From Rhodococcus sp. HNM0563 (GTDB taxonomy: Bacteria > Actinomycetota > Actinomycetes > Mycobacteriales > Mycobacteriaceae), in assembly GCF_012726195.1 (NCBI RefSeq), contig NZ_JAASAF010000004.1, forward strand, positions 124,001 to 188,000: a stretch of DNA of 64,000 nt, read 5' to 3'. Made by a program: the position numbers and the translations under genes. The notes under the pieces were generated by a model. It had not been told where the DNA came from. It made no database searches and was given only the letters and a program-made list of their open reading frames with translations. Numbering within the stretch: the stretch's first letter is position 1; the number at the start of each line of letters is the position of its first letter. Below are positions 7,692 to 18,624 of this stretch, piece by piece.

Positions 7692-8848
7692 CGGTCACCC
7701 TTCGGGAGGCCGAGCAACCGCTCGGCGATGACGTTCTTCTGAATTTCGTTGGTGCCGGCGTAAATCGGGCCCGACAGCGAGAAGAGGTAGCCGTCGGTCC
7801 AGTTGTCGACCACCTCCGCGTGCGCACCCTGCAGGTCGAGGGCGGTTTCGTGTGCGGCGATGTCCCATTCCGACCAGAACACCTTGTTGATCGACGATTC
7901 GGCACCCAGTTGGCCACCGTTCGTGAGCCTGGTGACCGTGCCCCACGTCGACAGTTCGTAGGCGCGTGCACCGATCCACGCGTCGGCGACCTTGTTCCGA
8001 AGCGCGGTGTCGCCGTGGAGCGGTGACTGCGCGTACTGCTGCAGCAGACGATCGGTGGTGGCGAGGAACCGTCCGGGCGCACGCAGCGACAGGCCACGCT
8101 CGTTCGACGCGGTGCTCATCGCGACCCGCCATCCCGCGTTGACCTCACCGATCACGCCGGACTCGGCGGGATTCGACGGGTCGTCGGGGACGAAGACGTT
8201 CTCGAGGAAGATCTCTGCGAAGCCGGGTTCGCCGTCGAGCTGGTCGATCGGCCGGACGGTGACGCCCTCAGCGCGCAGGTCGAACATGAAATACGTGATG
8301 CCCTTGTGGCGCTGGGCTTCGGGGTCGGACCGGAACAGGCCGAAGCCCATGTCGGCGAACGATGCCCGCGAACTCCAGGTCTTCTGCCCGTTGAGCAGCC
8401 AGCCGCCATCGACCTTCGTGGCGGTCGAGCGCAGTGACGCGAGGTCGCTGCCCGATTCGGGTTCCGACCAGGCCTGGGCCCAGATGTCGTCGGCGCGTGC
8501 CATGCGAGGCATGATGCGTGCGAGCTGTTCGGGTTTCGCGTGCTCGAACAGGGTGGGGGCGAGCAGGAAGATGCCGTTCTGGCTCACCCGGCCGGGTGCA
8601 CCCGAGCGGTAGTACTCCTCCTCGAACACCACCCACTGCTCGAGGGTCGCGTCGCGTCCGCCGAGCGATTCGGGCCACGAGACGACGGATAGGCGTGCAT
8701 CGGCAAGCAGTCGCTCCCAGGCCCGGTGCTCCTCGAACCCCTCGGCGGTGTCCATCGACTTCAGTGGGGTGTTCGGGACGTTCTCGGCGAGAAATGCCCG
8801 AACTTCGTCACGGAAAGCGGTAGTGGCGGAGTCGAGTTCCAGATCCAT
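7688..8848 (-). CDS. fadE31: Acyl-CoA dehydrogenase, FadE31-like
   Basis: The 386-residue protein is a full-size acyl-CoA dehydrogenase. It contains AWSEPESGSDLASLRS (FAD and substrate contacts), LNGQKTWSSRASFADMG and IYAGTNEIQKNVIAERLLGLP at the C terminus. The position holding the catalytic Glu in medium-chain enzymes (YEGT) is Ala here, as is common in steroid-type FadE proteins that use another base. ATG at 8848 overlaps the stop of the enoyl-CoA hydratase gene (TGATG). Order and length match FadE31 of the KstR2 regulon. It probably pairs with a neighbouring FadE subunit. Confidence 0.85.
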   Translation of the reverse strand: MDLELDSATTAFRDEVRAFLAENVPNTPLKSMDTAEGFEEHRAWERLLADARLSVVSWPESLGGRDATLEQWVVFEEEYYRSGAPGRVSQNGIFLLAPTLFEHAKPEQLARIMPRMARADDIWAQAWSEPESGSDLASLRSTATKVDGGWLLNGQKTWSSRASFADMGFGLFRSDPEAQRHKGITYFMFDLRAEGVTVRPIDQLDGEPGFAEIFLENVFVPDDPSNPAESGVIGEVNAGWRVAMSTASNERGLSLRAPGRFLATTDRLLQQYAQSPLHGDTALRNKVADAWIGARAYELSTWGTVTRLTNGGQLGAESSINKVFWSEWDIAAHETALDLQGAHAEVVDNWTDGYLFSLSGPIYAGTNEIQKNVIAERLLGLPKGDR

Positions 8849-9717
8849 CACTTGCTCTCCTTCGCCGGGCGAGCGCTGGCAGCCATCGACTTGGCGTCCA
8901 TGCCGCCGAGGGAGTCGGTGCCGACCTCCGCGTTGTACGAGTGTGCGAAGTGATGCAGCCCGAAGACCGAGTCCATGCCGTTACGCATACCCATCTGGTC
9001 CTCGCACTGGTTCACGGCACGCTTGGTCAGTGCCAGGCCGAATCGCGGCATCTCCGCGATACGTCCGGCCAGGGCGAGGGTCTCGGATTCGAGATCGTCG
9101 CGCGTCACGACCCGGCTGACCATGCCGACCTCGTAGGCGCGCTGCGCGGTGAAGCGGTCGCCGGTGTACAGGATCTCCTTGGCGAACCGGGTGCCGAGGA
9201 TCCAGGGGTGTGCGAAGTACTCGACACCCGGAATGCCCATGCGCACGACGGGATCGGAGAAGAAGGCGTCGTCGGAGGCGACGATGAGGTCGCACACCCA
9301 CGCGAGCATGAGTCCACCGGCGATGCATGCCCCCTGGACCATCGCGATGGTCGGCTTGGGGATCTCCCGCCAGCGGCGGCACATCCCGAGGTAGACCTCC
9401 ATCTCGCGGGCGTACCGCTGGTCGCCACCCGGCTTGTCGACGTGATCCCACCACATGACGGCTTTGTTGTCGTAGTGCACGTGGTGGTCGCGACCGGGGG
9501 TGCCGAGGTCGTGGCCGGCGGAGAAGTGCTTGCCGTTGCCCGCGAGTACGATCACCTTCACCTCGTCGTCCTCGACGGCCTTCTCGAAGGCCGCGTCGAG
9601 GGCATACGTCATCACCGAGTTCTGGGCGTTCCGGTAGTCCGGACGGTTGAGGGTGACGATCGCGATGCCGTCACGTACCTCATAGGTGACGACGTCGGGC
9701 TCGAAGGGGACTGTCAT
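8848..9717 (-). CDS. Enoyl-CoA hydratase/isomerase family protein in the fadD3-fadE31 operon
   Basis: The 289-residue crotonase-fold protein has the first oxyanion-hole segment GKHFSAGHDLG and the second QGACIAGGLMLAWVCDLIVASDDAFFSDP. A long insertion rich in His and Trp (HHVHYDNKAVMWWDH) follows the first motif. It sits between fadD3 and fadE31 with a 4-base overlap to fadD3 (ATGA) and one base to fadE31. In M. tuberculosis fadD3 is followed directly by fadE31, so this gene is an addition or a relocated hydratase. It probably hydrates or cleaves an unsaturated intermediate made by the adjacent FadE enzymes. Confidence 0.85.
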   Translation of the reverse strand: MTVPFEPDVVTYEVRDGIAIVTLNRPDYRNAQNSVMTYALDAAFEKAVEDDEVKVIVLAGNGKHFSAGHDLGTPGRDHHVHYDNKAVMWWDHVDKPGGDQRYAREMEVYLGMCRRWREIPKPTIAMVQGACIAGGLMLAWVCDLIVASDDAFFSDPVVRMGIPGVEYFAHPWILGTRFAKEILYTGDRFTAQRAYEVGMVSRVVTRDDLESETLALAGRIAEMPRFGLALTKRAVNQCEDQMGMRNGMDSVFGLHHFAHSYNAEVGTDSLGGMDAKSMAASARPAKESK

Positions 9718-11261
9718 GACTTCTCCTCACGCAGAACGTTTTTCAGGACCTTGCCGGACGCATTCCGGGGAAGGTGGTCGACGAAGCGCACCGACCGGGG
9801 TCGTTTGAAGTTGGCCAGATTCTCTTTGGCGTAGGCGAGAACGTGATCCTCGGTCAGGTTCGCTCCGTCCAAGGTGGCGACGAAGGCGCAGCCGACCTCT
9901 CCGGCCCGTTCGTCGGGCACGCCGATGACGGCGACCTCGTGGACACCGGGGATCCGCAGCAGCGACGCCTCGATTTCGGCGGGGTACACATTGAATCCGT
10001 TGCTGATGTACATGTCCTTGAGGCGGTCGGTGATGTCGAGGTACCCGCGCTCGTCGAGTGTGCCGACGTCGCCGGTGTGCAACCAGCCGTCGGAGTCGAT
10101 GGTCTTGGCGGTCGCCTCGGGATCGTCGAGGTAGCCGAGCATCACGTTCGGGCCGCGCAGCAGGATCTCGCCCTTGTCGCCGATCCGCACCTCGAAGTCG
10201 GCGGTCGCGCGTCCGGACGAAGTCGACACGGTGACGGGGTCGTCGTCGGTGCGGCACATCGTGGCGACCACGGCCTCGGTCTGGCCGTACGCGGTGATCA
10301 CCGCGTCGAAGTTCAGTTCGGTCTGCATGCGTTCGACGAGCGAGACCGGCACCGGTGCGGCGCCGGTGACCGCGATGCGCAAGTTGCTCAGGTCGTAGTC
10401 GCCGCGACGCGGGTGGTCGAGGATGCTCTGGTAGATCGTCGGTGCGCCCGGTAGCACGCTGATGCGTTCGGCCGAGACCATCGTCATGACCTTCTCGACG
10501 TCGAAGACCGCGAGCGGGATGACCGTTGCCCCTGCGAGCAGCGCCGCGACGATCCCGGCTTTGTATCCGAAGGTGTGGAAGAAGGGATTGATGACGAGGT
10601 AGTTGTCGTCGACGGTCAGTTCGGCGCATTCGGACCACGCCTGCGCGACTCCGATGCACTGGCGGTGCGCACTGAGTACGCCCTTGCTCTTTCCGGTGGT
10701 GCCGGAAGTGAACAGGATGTCGGAGAGATCGTCGGGCTCGACGGCCGCGGCGCGAGCGTCGGCATCGGTACGCGACGCGTCGGTGGCACCGGCGAGGAAA
10801 TCGTCCCAGTCGGTGACGCCGTCGACCGGATTGTCGTTCCCGCTGACCGGGACTCGCACGACTGTGGGAACGGTGAGATCGGGTGCGACCGCGCGGAGTT
10901 GTGCGTAGCGATCGGAGCCGAGGAAGTCGCCCACGATGACGAGCGCGGACGCGTCGACGCGTTCGATGATCTCGGCTGCTTCACCGGCGGTGTAACGGGT
11001 GTTGACGGGGACGACGATGCCACCGGCCCAATGCACACCGAGAGCAGCGATTTCCCAGTGATACGTGTTGGGCGACCAGATCGCGACGCGCGCACCAGGT
11101 TCGACGCCTCGAGCGACCAGAGCCGCGGCGAAATCCCGCACGTGTGCGTGCAATTGTGCGAAGGTCAGTCGGGTCTCGCCGTCGACGATCGCGAGCCGGT
11201 CGGGCCAGGTCTCGGCAGAGCGGACGAGGGCGGCCGGCGTGGTTCTCGGATGTGTGTTCAC
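9714..11261 (-). CDS. fadD3: HIP-CoA ligase FadD3
   Basis: The 515-residue adenylate-forming ligase carries the AMP-binding motif LFTSGTTGKSKG (residues 183-194), YGQTE (325-329), the hinge segment ITDRLKDMYISNGFNVYP and a C-terminal lysine in NASGKVLKN (K504). FadD3 activates the two-ring propionate left after ring A/B cleavage (HIP) and so begins ring C/D breakdown. Identity rests on family plus position: it is divergent from fadE30 across a 44-base spacer holding a KstR2-type operator and is followed by fadE31-33. The start is GTG at 11261, preceded by GGAG. Confidence 0.88.
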   Translation of the reverse strand: MNTHPRTTPAALVRSAETWPDRLAIVDGETRLTFAQLHAHVRDFAAALVARGVEPGARVAIWSPNTYHWEIAALGVHWAGGIVVPVNTRYTAGEAAEIIERVDASALVIVGDFLGSDRYAQLRAVAPDLTVPTVVRVPVSGNDNPVDGVTDWDDFLAGATDASRTDADARAAAVEPDDLSDILFTSGTTGKSKGVLSAHRQCIGVAQAWSECAELTVDDNYLVINPFFHTFGYKAGIVAALLAGATVIPLAVFDVEKVMTMVSAERISVLPGAPTIYQSILDHPRRGDYDLSNLRIAVTGAAPVPVSLVERMQTELNFDAVITAYGQTEAVVATMCRTDDDPVTVSTSSGRATADFEVRIGDKGEILLRGPNVMLGYLDDPEATAKTIDSDGWLHTGDVGTLDERGYLDITDRLKDMYISNGFNVYPAEIEASLLRIPGVHEVAVIGVPDERAGEVGCAFVATLDGANLTEDHVLAYAKENLANFKRPRSVRFVDHLPRNASGKVLKNVLREEKS

Positions 11262-11268
11262 TGAGCTC

Positions 11269-11292
11269 CCTACCTAGCAATTGCTTGGTAGG
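11269..11292. promoter_or_regulatory. KstR2-type operator, site 1 (fadD3/fadE30)
   Basis: A 24-base near-perfect palindrome fills the spacer between the divergent fadD3 and fadE30 genes. Its core is ACCTAGCAATTGCTTGGT (11272-11289), with a single mismatched pair (T11275/T11286). The outer bases CCT and AGG extend the symmetry. Two further copies with ACCAAGC/GCTTGGT arms occur at 29107 and 48065, each before genes whose M. tuberculosis counterparts belong to the KstR2 regulon. TATCGT just to its right could be a -10 element giving a leaderless fadE30 transcript. Confidence 0.8.
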
Positions 11293-11305
11293 TTATCGTA
11301 CAGAC

Positions 11306-12514
11306 GTGCAAGAGAGCGAGAGCCTGGAAAATACCGAGTACGCGGCCACCGTGCGGACGTGGCTCGACGAGAACCTGACCGGCGAATTCGCCGCCCTCAG
11401 GGGCAAAGGCGGGCCCGGCAGCGAGCACGAGTTCTTCGAACAACGACTCGCGTGGGATCGCCATCTCGCCGAGGCCGGATGGACCTGCATCGGCTGGCCC
11501 ACCGAATACGGCGGGCGCGGTGCCACCATGGAGGAGCGGGTCACCTTCCACACCGAATACGCGAAGGCCGACGCGCCTGCCCGGGTGAACCACCTGGGCG
11601 AGGAGCTGCTCGGACCCACCCTCATCGCGTTCGGTACAGAGGAGCAGAAGAAGCGATTCCTCCCCGGAATTCGCAACGTCACCGAACTGTGGGCCCAGGG
11701 ATACTCCGAACCGGGTGCCGGATCCGACCTCGCCAACGTCTCGACCACCGCGCGCCTCGAAGACGGCAAGTGGATCATCAACGGCCAGAAGGTGTGGACG
11801 TCCCTTGCACACGTCGCCCAGTGGGCGTTCGTGATTGCGCGCACCGAACCGGGATCGACCCGCCACCAGGGTCTGAGTTTCCTGCTCGTGCCGCTCGACC
11901 AGCCCGGCGTCACCGTCCGGCCGATCCAGCAGCTCACCGGCACCTCCGAATTCAACGAGGTCTTCTTCGACGATGCGGTGACAGATGCCGACCTCGTCGT
12001 CGGGGAGCCCGGCGACGGGTGGAAGGTGGCGATGGGTCTGCTGACCTTCGAACGCGGCGTCTCCACCCTCGGCCAGCAGATCGGCTTCGCCCGCGAACTC
12101 GACGGTGTCGTCGACCTTGCGCGGGCCAACGGCTCGATCGACGACCCCAATATCCGCGAGAAGATCGCCCGAGCCCGCATCGGGCTGCGGGTGATGCGCG
12201 CCCACGCCCTTCGCACCCTGGGCGACGCCGACCCCGGCCAGGCCTCGGTAGCCAAACTGCTGTGGGCAAACTGGCACCGCGACCTCGGTGTCCTTGCAAT
12301 GGAAGCGCAAGGCGCGGCGTCGCTCGTCGCACCCGATCACGATCACGCGGGAACACCGTCGAACATCACCGACCCGGAACACCTCGAGCTCGCCCAATGG
12401 CAACGGTTGTTCCTGTTCACCCGCGCCGACACCATCTATGGCGGATCCAACGAGGTCCAGCGCAACGTCATCGCCGAGCGTGTGCTCGGCCTTCCCCGAG
12501 AGGCTCGCCCGTGA
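11306..12514 (+). CDS. fadE30: Acyl-CoA dehydrogenase FadE30
   Basis: The 402-residue acyl-CoA dehydrogenase contains GYSEPGAGSDLANVS, INGQKVWTSLAHVAQWAF and IYGGSNEVQRNVIAERVLGLP. FadE30 performs the first dehydrogenation of HIP-CoA in M. tuberculosis. The assignment follows from being divergent from fadD3 and followed by ipdF, kstR2 and fadA6 in the conserved order (Rv3560c, Rv3559c, Rv3557c, Rv3556c). The GTG at 11306 lacks a ribosome site, and a possible -10 (TATCGT) lies about six bases upstream, so the mRNA may be leaderless. The stop overlaps the next start as GTGA. Confidence 0.88.
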   Translation: MQESESLENTEYAATVRTWLDENLTGEFAALRGKGGPGSEHEFFEQRLAWDRHLAEAGWTCIGWPTEYGGRGATMEERVTFHTEYAKADAPARVNHLGEELLGPTLIAFGTEEQKKRFLPGIRNVTELWAQGYSEPGAGSDLANVSTTARLEDGKWIINGQKVWTSLAHVAQWAFVIARTEPGSTRHQGLSFLLVPLDQPGVTVRPIQQLTGTSEFNEVFFDDAVTDADLVVGEPGDGWKVAMGLLTFERGVSTLGQQIGFARELDGVVDLARANGSIDDPNIREKIARARIGLRVMRAHALRTLGDADPGQASVAKLLWANWHRDLGVLAMEAQGAASLVAPDHDHAGTPSNITDPEHLELAQWQRLFLFTRADTIYGGSNEVQRNVIAERVLGLPREARP

Positions 12515-13311
12515 CCATCTCCCCGCTGTCCACCCCGCCCGTCGAAACCCCCGGGCACGGGCTGCTCGCAGGCAAGAAAGTCGTCGTCACCGCGGCGGCC
12601 GGCACAGGAATCGGTTTCTCGTCGGCGCGACGCGCCCTGCTCGAGGGCGCCGACGTCCTGATCTCGGACTTCCATGAGCGTCGCCTCGGTGAGGCGGCCG
12701 ACAAGCTCGCCGCGGAGTTCCCCGAACAGCAGGTGCATTCCATCGTGTGCGACGTGTCGTCCACCGAGCAGGTCGACGCACTCATCACCGGTGCCGCCGA
12801 GAAGCTCGGCCGCATCGACACGCTGATCAACAATGCCGGACTCGGTGGAGAGACCCCGGTCGTCGACATGACCGACGAACAGTGGGATCGCGTCCTCGAC
12901 GTCACTCTCACGAGCACATTCCGGGCGACGCGCGCCGCATTGCGGTACTTCAAGTCGGCCGGCCACGGCGGAGTCCTGGTCAACAACGCGTCGGTGCTCG
13001 GCTGGCGTGCCCAGCACTCGCAGGCACACTATGCCGCGGCGAAGGCCGGCGTCATGGCGCTCACCCGCTGTTCGGCGATCGAGGCTGCCGAATTCGGTGT
13101 CCGCATCAATGCCGTCGCCCCGTCCATCGCGCGTCACGCTTTCCTCGCGAAGGTGACCAGCGAGGAACTGCTCGACCGGCTGGCGTCCGACGAGGCGTAC
13201 GGTCGTGCGGCGGAGGTGTGGGAGATCGCTGCGACGATCGCGATGCTGGCGAGCGACTACACCACCTACCTGACCGGCGAGATCGTCTCGATCTCCTCGC
13301 AGCGGGCCTAG
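12511..13311 (+). CDS. ipdF: Short-chain dehydrogenase IpdF-like
   Basis: The 266-residue protein is a classical SDR. The cofactor motif is TAAAGTGIG rather than TGxxxGIG, NNAG is at about residues 107-110, and the catalytic Ser161, Tyr174 and Lys178 lie in NNASVLG and HYAAAKAG. Its position between fadE30 and kstR2 matches Rv3559c (IpdF), which oxidises a hydroxyl on the HIP-derived CoA thioester to a ketone during ring C/D breakdown. The GTG start overlaps the fadE30 stop. It lies 38 bases before kstR2 and is probably in one operon with it. Confidence 0.85.
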   Translation: MTISPLSTPPVETPGHGLLAGKKVVVTAAAGTGIGFSSARRALLEGADVLISDFHERRLGEAADKLAAEFPEQQVHSIVCDVSSTEQVDALITGAAEKLGRIDTLINNAGLGGETPVVDMTDEQWDRVLDVTLTSTFRATRAALRYFKSAGHGGVLVNNASVLGWRAQHSQAHYAAAKAGVMALTRCSAIEAAEFGVRINAVAPSIARHAFLAKVTSEELLDRLASDEAYGRAAEVWEIAATIAMLASDYTTYLTGEIVSISSQRA

Positions 13312-13349
13312 TAGTTCGACAGGCCGGAAGTTCGAAAGGCTTTTGCTCC

Positions 13350-13958
13350 ATGACCCCACCTCGCGACGACTCAGCGAAGACCGGCCGCCGCGCCGAACTG
13401 CTCCACATCGCGGCCGACCTCTTCGCGTCACGCGGTGTCCGCGCCACGACGGTCCGCGACATCGCTGACGCCGCGGGGATCCTCTCCGGGAGCCTCTACC
13501 ACCACTTCGACTCGAAGGAGTCGATGGTCGACGAGATCCTGCGAGGTTTCCTCGACGACCTGTTCGACCGGTACCGCAAGATCGTGGCCGCAGGCCTCGA
13601 CCCCCGCGCGACGCTCGAAGCCCTCGTCACCACCTCATACGAATCGATCGACCGATCGCACGCCGCGGTCGCGATCTACCAGGACGAGGCCAAGCACCTC
13701 GACGGCGACAGGTTCTCCTACATCGCCGAACTCAACACCGAGTTCCGCACACTGTGGTCGGGGGTGCTCGAGCGTGGAATCTCCGAAGGCTCGTTCCGGC
13801 CCGACGTGGACGTCGACGTCGTCTTCCGTTTTCTCCGCGACACGGTGTGGGTCGCGGTGCGCTGGTATCGGCCTGGCGGAGCGCTCAGTGTCGAACAAGT
13901 TGCGCAGCAGTACCTTTCCATCGTTCTCGACGGACTGTCGAACCCGAACCCCGCATAA
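13350..13958 (+). CDS. kstR2: TetR-family repressor KstR2
   Basis: The 202-residue regulator has an N-terminal TetR helix-turn-helix (RAELLHIAADLFASRGVRAT followed by TVRDIADAAGILSGSLYHHF) and a C-terminal ligand domain. KstR2 represses the ring C/D genes and is released by HIP-CoA, the FadD3 product. Identity rests on its place between ipdF and fadA6, as in M. tuberculosis. The likely operators are the three ACCAAGC/GCTTGGT-type palindromes at 11269, 29107 and 48065. No such site lies directly upstream, so it is probably cotranscribed with fadE30 and thereby autoregulated. Confidence 0.88.
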   Translation: MTPPRDDSAKTGRRAELLHIAADLFASRGVRATTVRDIADAAGILSGSLYHHFDSKESMVDEILRGFLDDLFDRYRKIVAAGLDPRATLEALVTTSYESIDRSHAAVAIYQDEAKHLDGDRFSYIAELNTEFRTLWSGVLERGISEGSFRPDVDVDVVFRFLRDTVWVAVRWYRPGGALSVEQVAQQYLSIVLDGLSNPNPA

Positions 13959-13967
13959 GGAGCAACA

Positions 13968-15122
13968 ATGACCGAGGCGTACATCGTCGATGCTATCCGC
14001 ACTCCGATCGGTAAGAAGAACGGCAGCCTGGCTCCCATTCACCCGATCGACCTCGGCTCGCACGTCATCAAGGCCGTCGTCGAGCGCACCGGCATCGACC
14101 CGTCGGACGTCGACGACGTCATCTTCGGCTGCGTCGACGCGATCGGTGGCCAGGCCGGCAACATCGCACGCATGTCGTGGCTGGCCGCGGGCCTCCCGCA
14201 GCACGTGCCCGGCGTCACCGTCGATCGTCAGTGCGGCTCGAGCCAGCAGGCCATCCAGTTCGGGGCGCAGGCGATCCTGTCCGGTACGGCCGACCTCATC
14301 ATCGCCGGCGGCGTGCAGAACATGAGCCAGGTCCCGATCTCCGCCGCGATGATCGTCGGCCAGCAGTACGGCTTCACGACCCCGACCGCCGAGTCGGCGG
14401 GTTGGACCGAGCGCTACGGCAACGAGGAGGTGTCGCAGTTCCGCGGCGCCGAGATGATCGCCGACAAGTGGGACATCAGCCGCGAGGACCTCGAGAAGTG
14501 GGCATTGCAGAGCCACGAGCGCGCCAAGGCTGCCATCGCCGAGGGGCGCTTCGACAACGAGATCGTCCCGGTCGGGGAGTTCACCACCGACGAGGGGCCG
14601 CGTGAGACCAGCCTCGAGAAGATGGCCGGGCTCAACGTCCTCGTCGACGGTGGGCGCCTCACCGCGGCCGTCGCCAGCCAGATCTCCGATGGCGCCAGCG
14701 CGCTGCTGCTCGCCTCGGACGAAGCCGTGCAGAAGCACGGTCTGAAGCCGCGCGCGCGGATCCACCACATGAGTGCCCGCGGCGACGACCCGATCTTCAT
14801 GCTGTCGGCGCCGATCCCGGCGACCCAGCACGCACTCGAGAAGACCGGCCTGACCATCGACGACATCGACGTCATCGAGATCAACGAGGCGTTCGCTCCC
14901 GTCGTGCTCGCATGGATCAAGGAGATCGGCGCCGACCCGGCCAAGGTCAACGTCAACGGTGGTGCGATCGCGCTCGGTCACCCGCTCGGCGCGACCGGCA
15001 CCAAGCTCATGGCGACCCTGCTCAACGAGCTCGAGCGCACCGGCGGCCGTTACGGCCTGCTGACCATCTGCGAGGGCGGCGGTACCGCGAACGTGACCAT
15101 CATCGAGCGCATCTCGGAGTAG
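13968..15122 (+). CDS. fadA6: Acetyl-CoA acetyltransferase FadA6
   Basis: The 384-residue thiolase has the nucleophile C89 in DRQCGSSQQ, the active-site His338 in ALGHPLG and the second cysteine C368 in ICEGGG. It performs CoA-dependent cleavage of a beta-keto thioester in ring C/D degradation (FadA6, Rv3556c). It follows kstR2 after nine bases with ribosome-site sequence AAGGAG, and ends the first block of KstR2-type genes. A strong hairpin lies just downstream. Confidence 0.9.
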   Translation: MTEAYIVDAIRTPIGKKNGSLAPIHPIDLGSHVIKAVVERTGIDPSDVDDVIFGCVDAIGGQAGNIARMSWLAAGLPQHVPGVTVDRQCGSSQQAIQFGAQAILSGTADLIIAGGVQNMSQVPISAAMIVGQQYGFTTPTAESAGWTERYGNEEVSQFRGAEMIADKWDISREDLEKWALQSHERAKAAIAEGRFDNEIVPVGEFTTDEGPRETSLEKMAGLNVLVDGGRLTAAVASQISDGASALLLASDEAVQKHGLKPRARIHHMSARGDDPIFMLSAPIPATQHALEKTGLTIDDIDVIEINEAFAPVVLAWIKEIGADPAKVNVNGGAIALGHPLGATGTKLMATLLNELERTGGRYGLLTICEGGGTANVTIIERISE

Positions 15123-15132
15123 TCCCCGAACG

Positions 15133-15176
15133 GAATGCCCACGGTGACGGACACAGTGCCGTCACCGTGGGCATTC
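15133..15176 (+). terminator. Hairpin terminator after fadA6
   Basis: An 18-base perfect stem (GAATGCCCACGGTGACGG and its complement) with an 8-base loop starts 11 bases after the fadA6 stop, between convergent fadA6 and the secreted-protein gene. There is no strong T tract, as is usual for actinobacterial terminators. It may serve both strands. Confidence 0.8.
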
Positions 15177-15187
15177 GGTTCCCTGGG

Positions 15188-15592
15188 TCAGCGCAGCGTC
15201 GGATCGGTGACGCGGTCGCTGCTGCCCGCTGTGCGGAACACGGTGTCGAAGAAATCGGCGACAGGGTCGGCGGGCAGGACGTCGACGAACCCGTCGTAGA
15301 TGATGCCACCGTCCGGGCACCACACCTTGACGTGCCGTTTTCCGGGGGCGACCTGGTGCGCGACCATCCGGCTCGACGGTTCCAGCGGCAAACTCTGAGT
15401 GTTGCCGTCGGCGTCGGGGTCGACGCGGCAACTCTCCGGATGAACCGGCACGCCGTGGACGTTCACCAGGATCCGGGCTCTGCCGGGCACGACCTCGGCG
15501 GTCGCGGCGGCTCCCGCTGTACCCGGGGTGGTCAGGACGATCGCTGCGGTGGACAACACAGCCGCGGCGGCACTTGCGTATCGGAATCGCAT
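15188..15592 (-). CDS. Small secreted protein of unknown function
   Basis: The 134-residue protein has a typical Sec signal peptide: MRFRY, then the hydrophobic stretch SAAAAVLSTAAIVLTTPG and an AGA-AA cleavage region near residue 28. The mature part of about 105 residues contains two cysteines (ESCRVD and VWCPDG) that could form one disulfide. I do not recognise a domain. It stands alone, convergent with fadA6 across a strong hairpin. It marks the left edge of the block that separates the two parts of the KstR2-type regulon. Confidence 0.65.
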   Translation of the reverse strand: MRFRYASAAAAVLSTAAIVLTTPGTAGAAATAEVVPGRARILVNVHGVPVHPESCRVDPDADGNTQSLPLEPSSRMVAHQVAPGKRHVKVWCPDGGIIYDGFVDVLPADPVADFFDTVFRTAGSSDRVTDPTLR

Positions 15593-15715
15593 CCGGCTCC
15601 CTCACATAGGTGACAACAGATCGGTCGACAACTGGTCGACCTTACGCAGCGAACGCACTCATCTGTACTCCTCGACAGGATGTCGCGCATGATGTTCGGG
15701 ACTACTCTCGAAGGC

Positions 15716-15985
15716 ATGTGCCGGAACATCACCGAGCTGCGCGGGCTCGAACCGGTAGCGACCGCCGAGGAGATCGAGGCGGCCGCTCGGCAGTACGTCC
15801 GTAAGGTCAGCGGAATCCACAAACTGTCCGATGCCACCCGGGAGTCATTCGAGCAAGCCGTCGCGGAGGTCGCCGCGACGACCACGAGATTGCTCGAGCT
15901 CCTTCCCGAGCGACGGCAACCACCACCGACGGTGCCGCCGCTGCGACGCCCCGAAGTGCAGGCGAGGATCGCCGCGCGCGGCTGA
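15716..15985 (+). CDS. DUF2277 family protein
   Basis: Starting at MCRNITELRGLEP (15716), this is an 89-residue soluble protein whose first dozen residues are the hallmark of DUF2277. The rest is mostly helical (EEIEAAARQYVRKVSGIHKLSDATRESFEQAVAEVAATTTRLL) with a proline-rich tail. Members occur widely in actinobacteria and their function is unknown. A longer reading frame starts at 15680 but lacks family similarity at its front. It is a single gene upstream of cstA, with 128 bases between. Confidence 0.75.
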   Translation: MCRNITELRGLEPVATAEEIEAAARQYVRKVSGIHKLSDATRESFEQAVAEVAATTTRLLELLPERRQPPPTVPPLRRPEVQARIAARG

Positions 15986-16113
15986 ATCCATCAATTCGGT
16001 TCCCGGGCACCCATCCGCGGGTAGCGTGACGCAGGCCATAACTGTGCACGTTGTCGAGGAGCCGTCGGGCGCATTCGGTTGCCGCTCAGCGTCGGCTCCG
16101 GTGAGGAGCCGAG

Positions 16114-18425
<2,312 letters not shown>

Positions 18426-18429
<4 letters not shown>

Positions 18430-18608
18430 TCACCGCAGTGCGTCGGGCATGGTGGTGGGTCGGTGCGCTGATGGGCGATCACGACTACGCCCGGTACGTC
18501 GCCTTGCAGCGGCAGCTGAACCCCGGCCACCCGGTCATGACCGAGCGTGAGTATTGGTGTCAGCGGTACGCCGCAAGCGACGCAGATCCCGAGGCACGGT
18601 GCTGTTGA
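18426..18608 (+). CDS. YbdD/YjiX family small protein, CstA partner
   Basis: This 60-residue protein has RRAWWWVGALMGDHDYARYV and HPVMTEREYWCQRYAA, the conserved core of the YbdD/YjiX family (DUF466), which is nearly always encoded after cstA and is needed for its transport function in enterobacteria. GTG at 18426 overlaps the cstA stop as GTGA, so translation is coupled. It converges with the X-Pro peptidase-like gene 16 bases away. Confidence 0.88.
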
Positions 18609-18624
18609 CGCGGGCGCGGGCTGC

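Noticed and set aside
11281-13311. 676-residue frame whose first part runs over fadE30
   Set aside because: Only its C-terminal part is real (the SDR from 12511); the front is an out-of-frame reading of fadE30.
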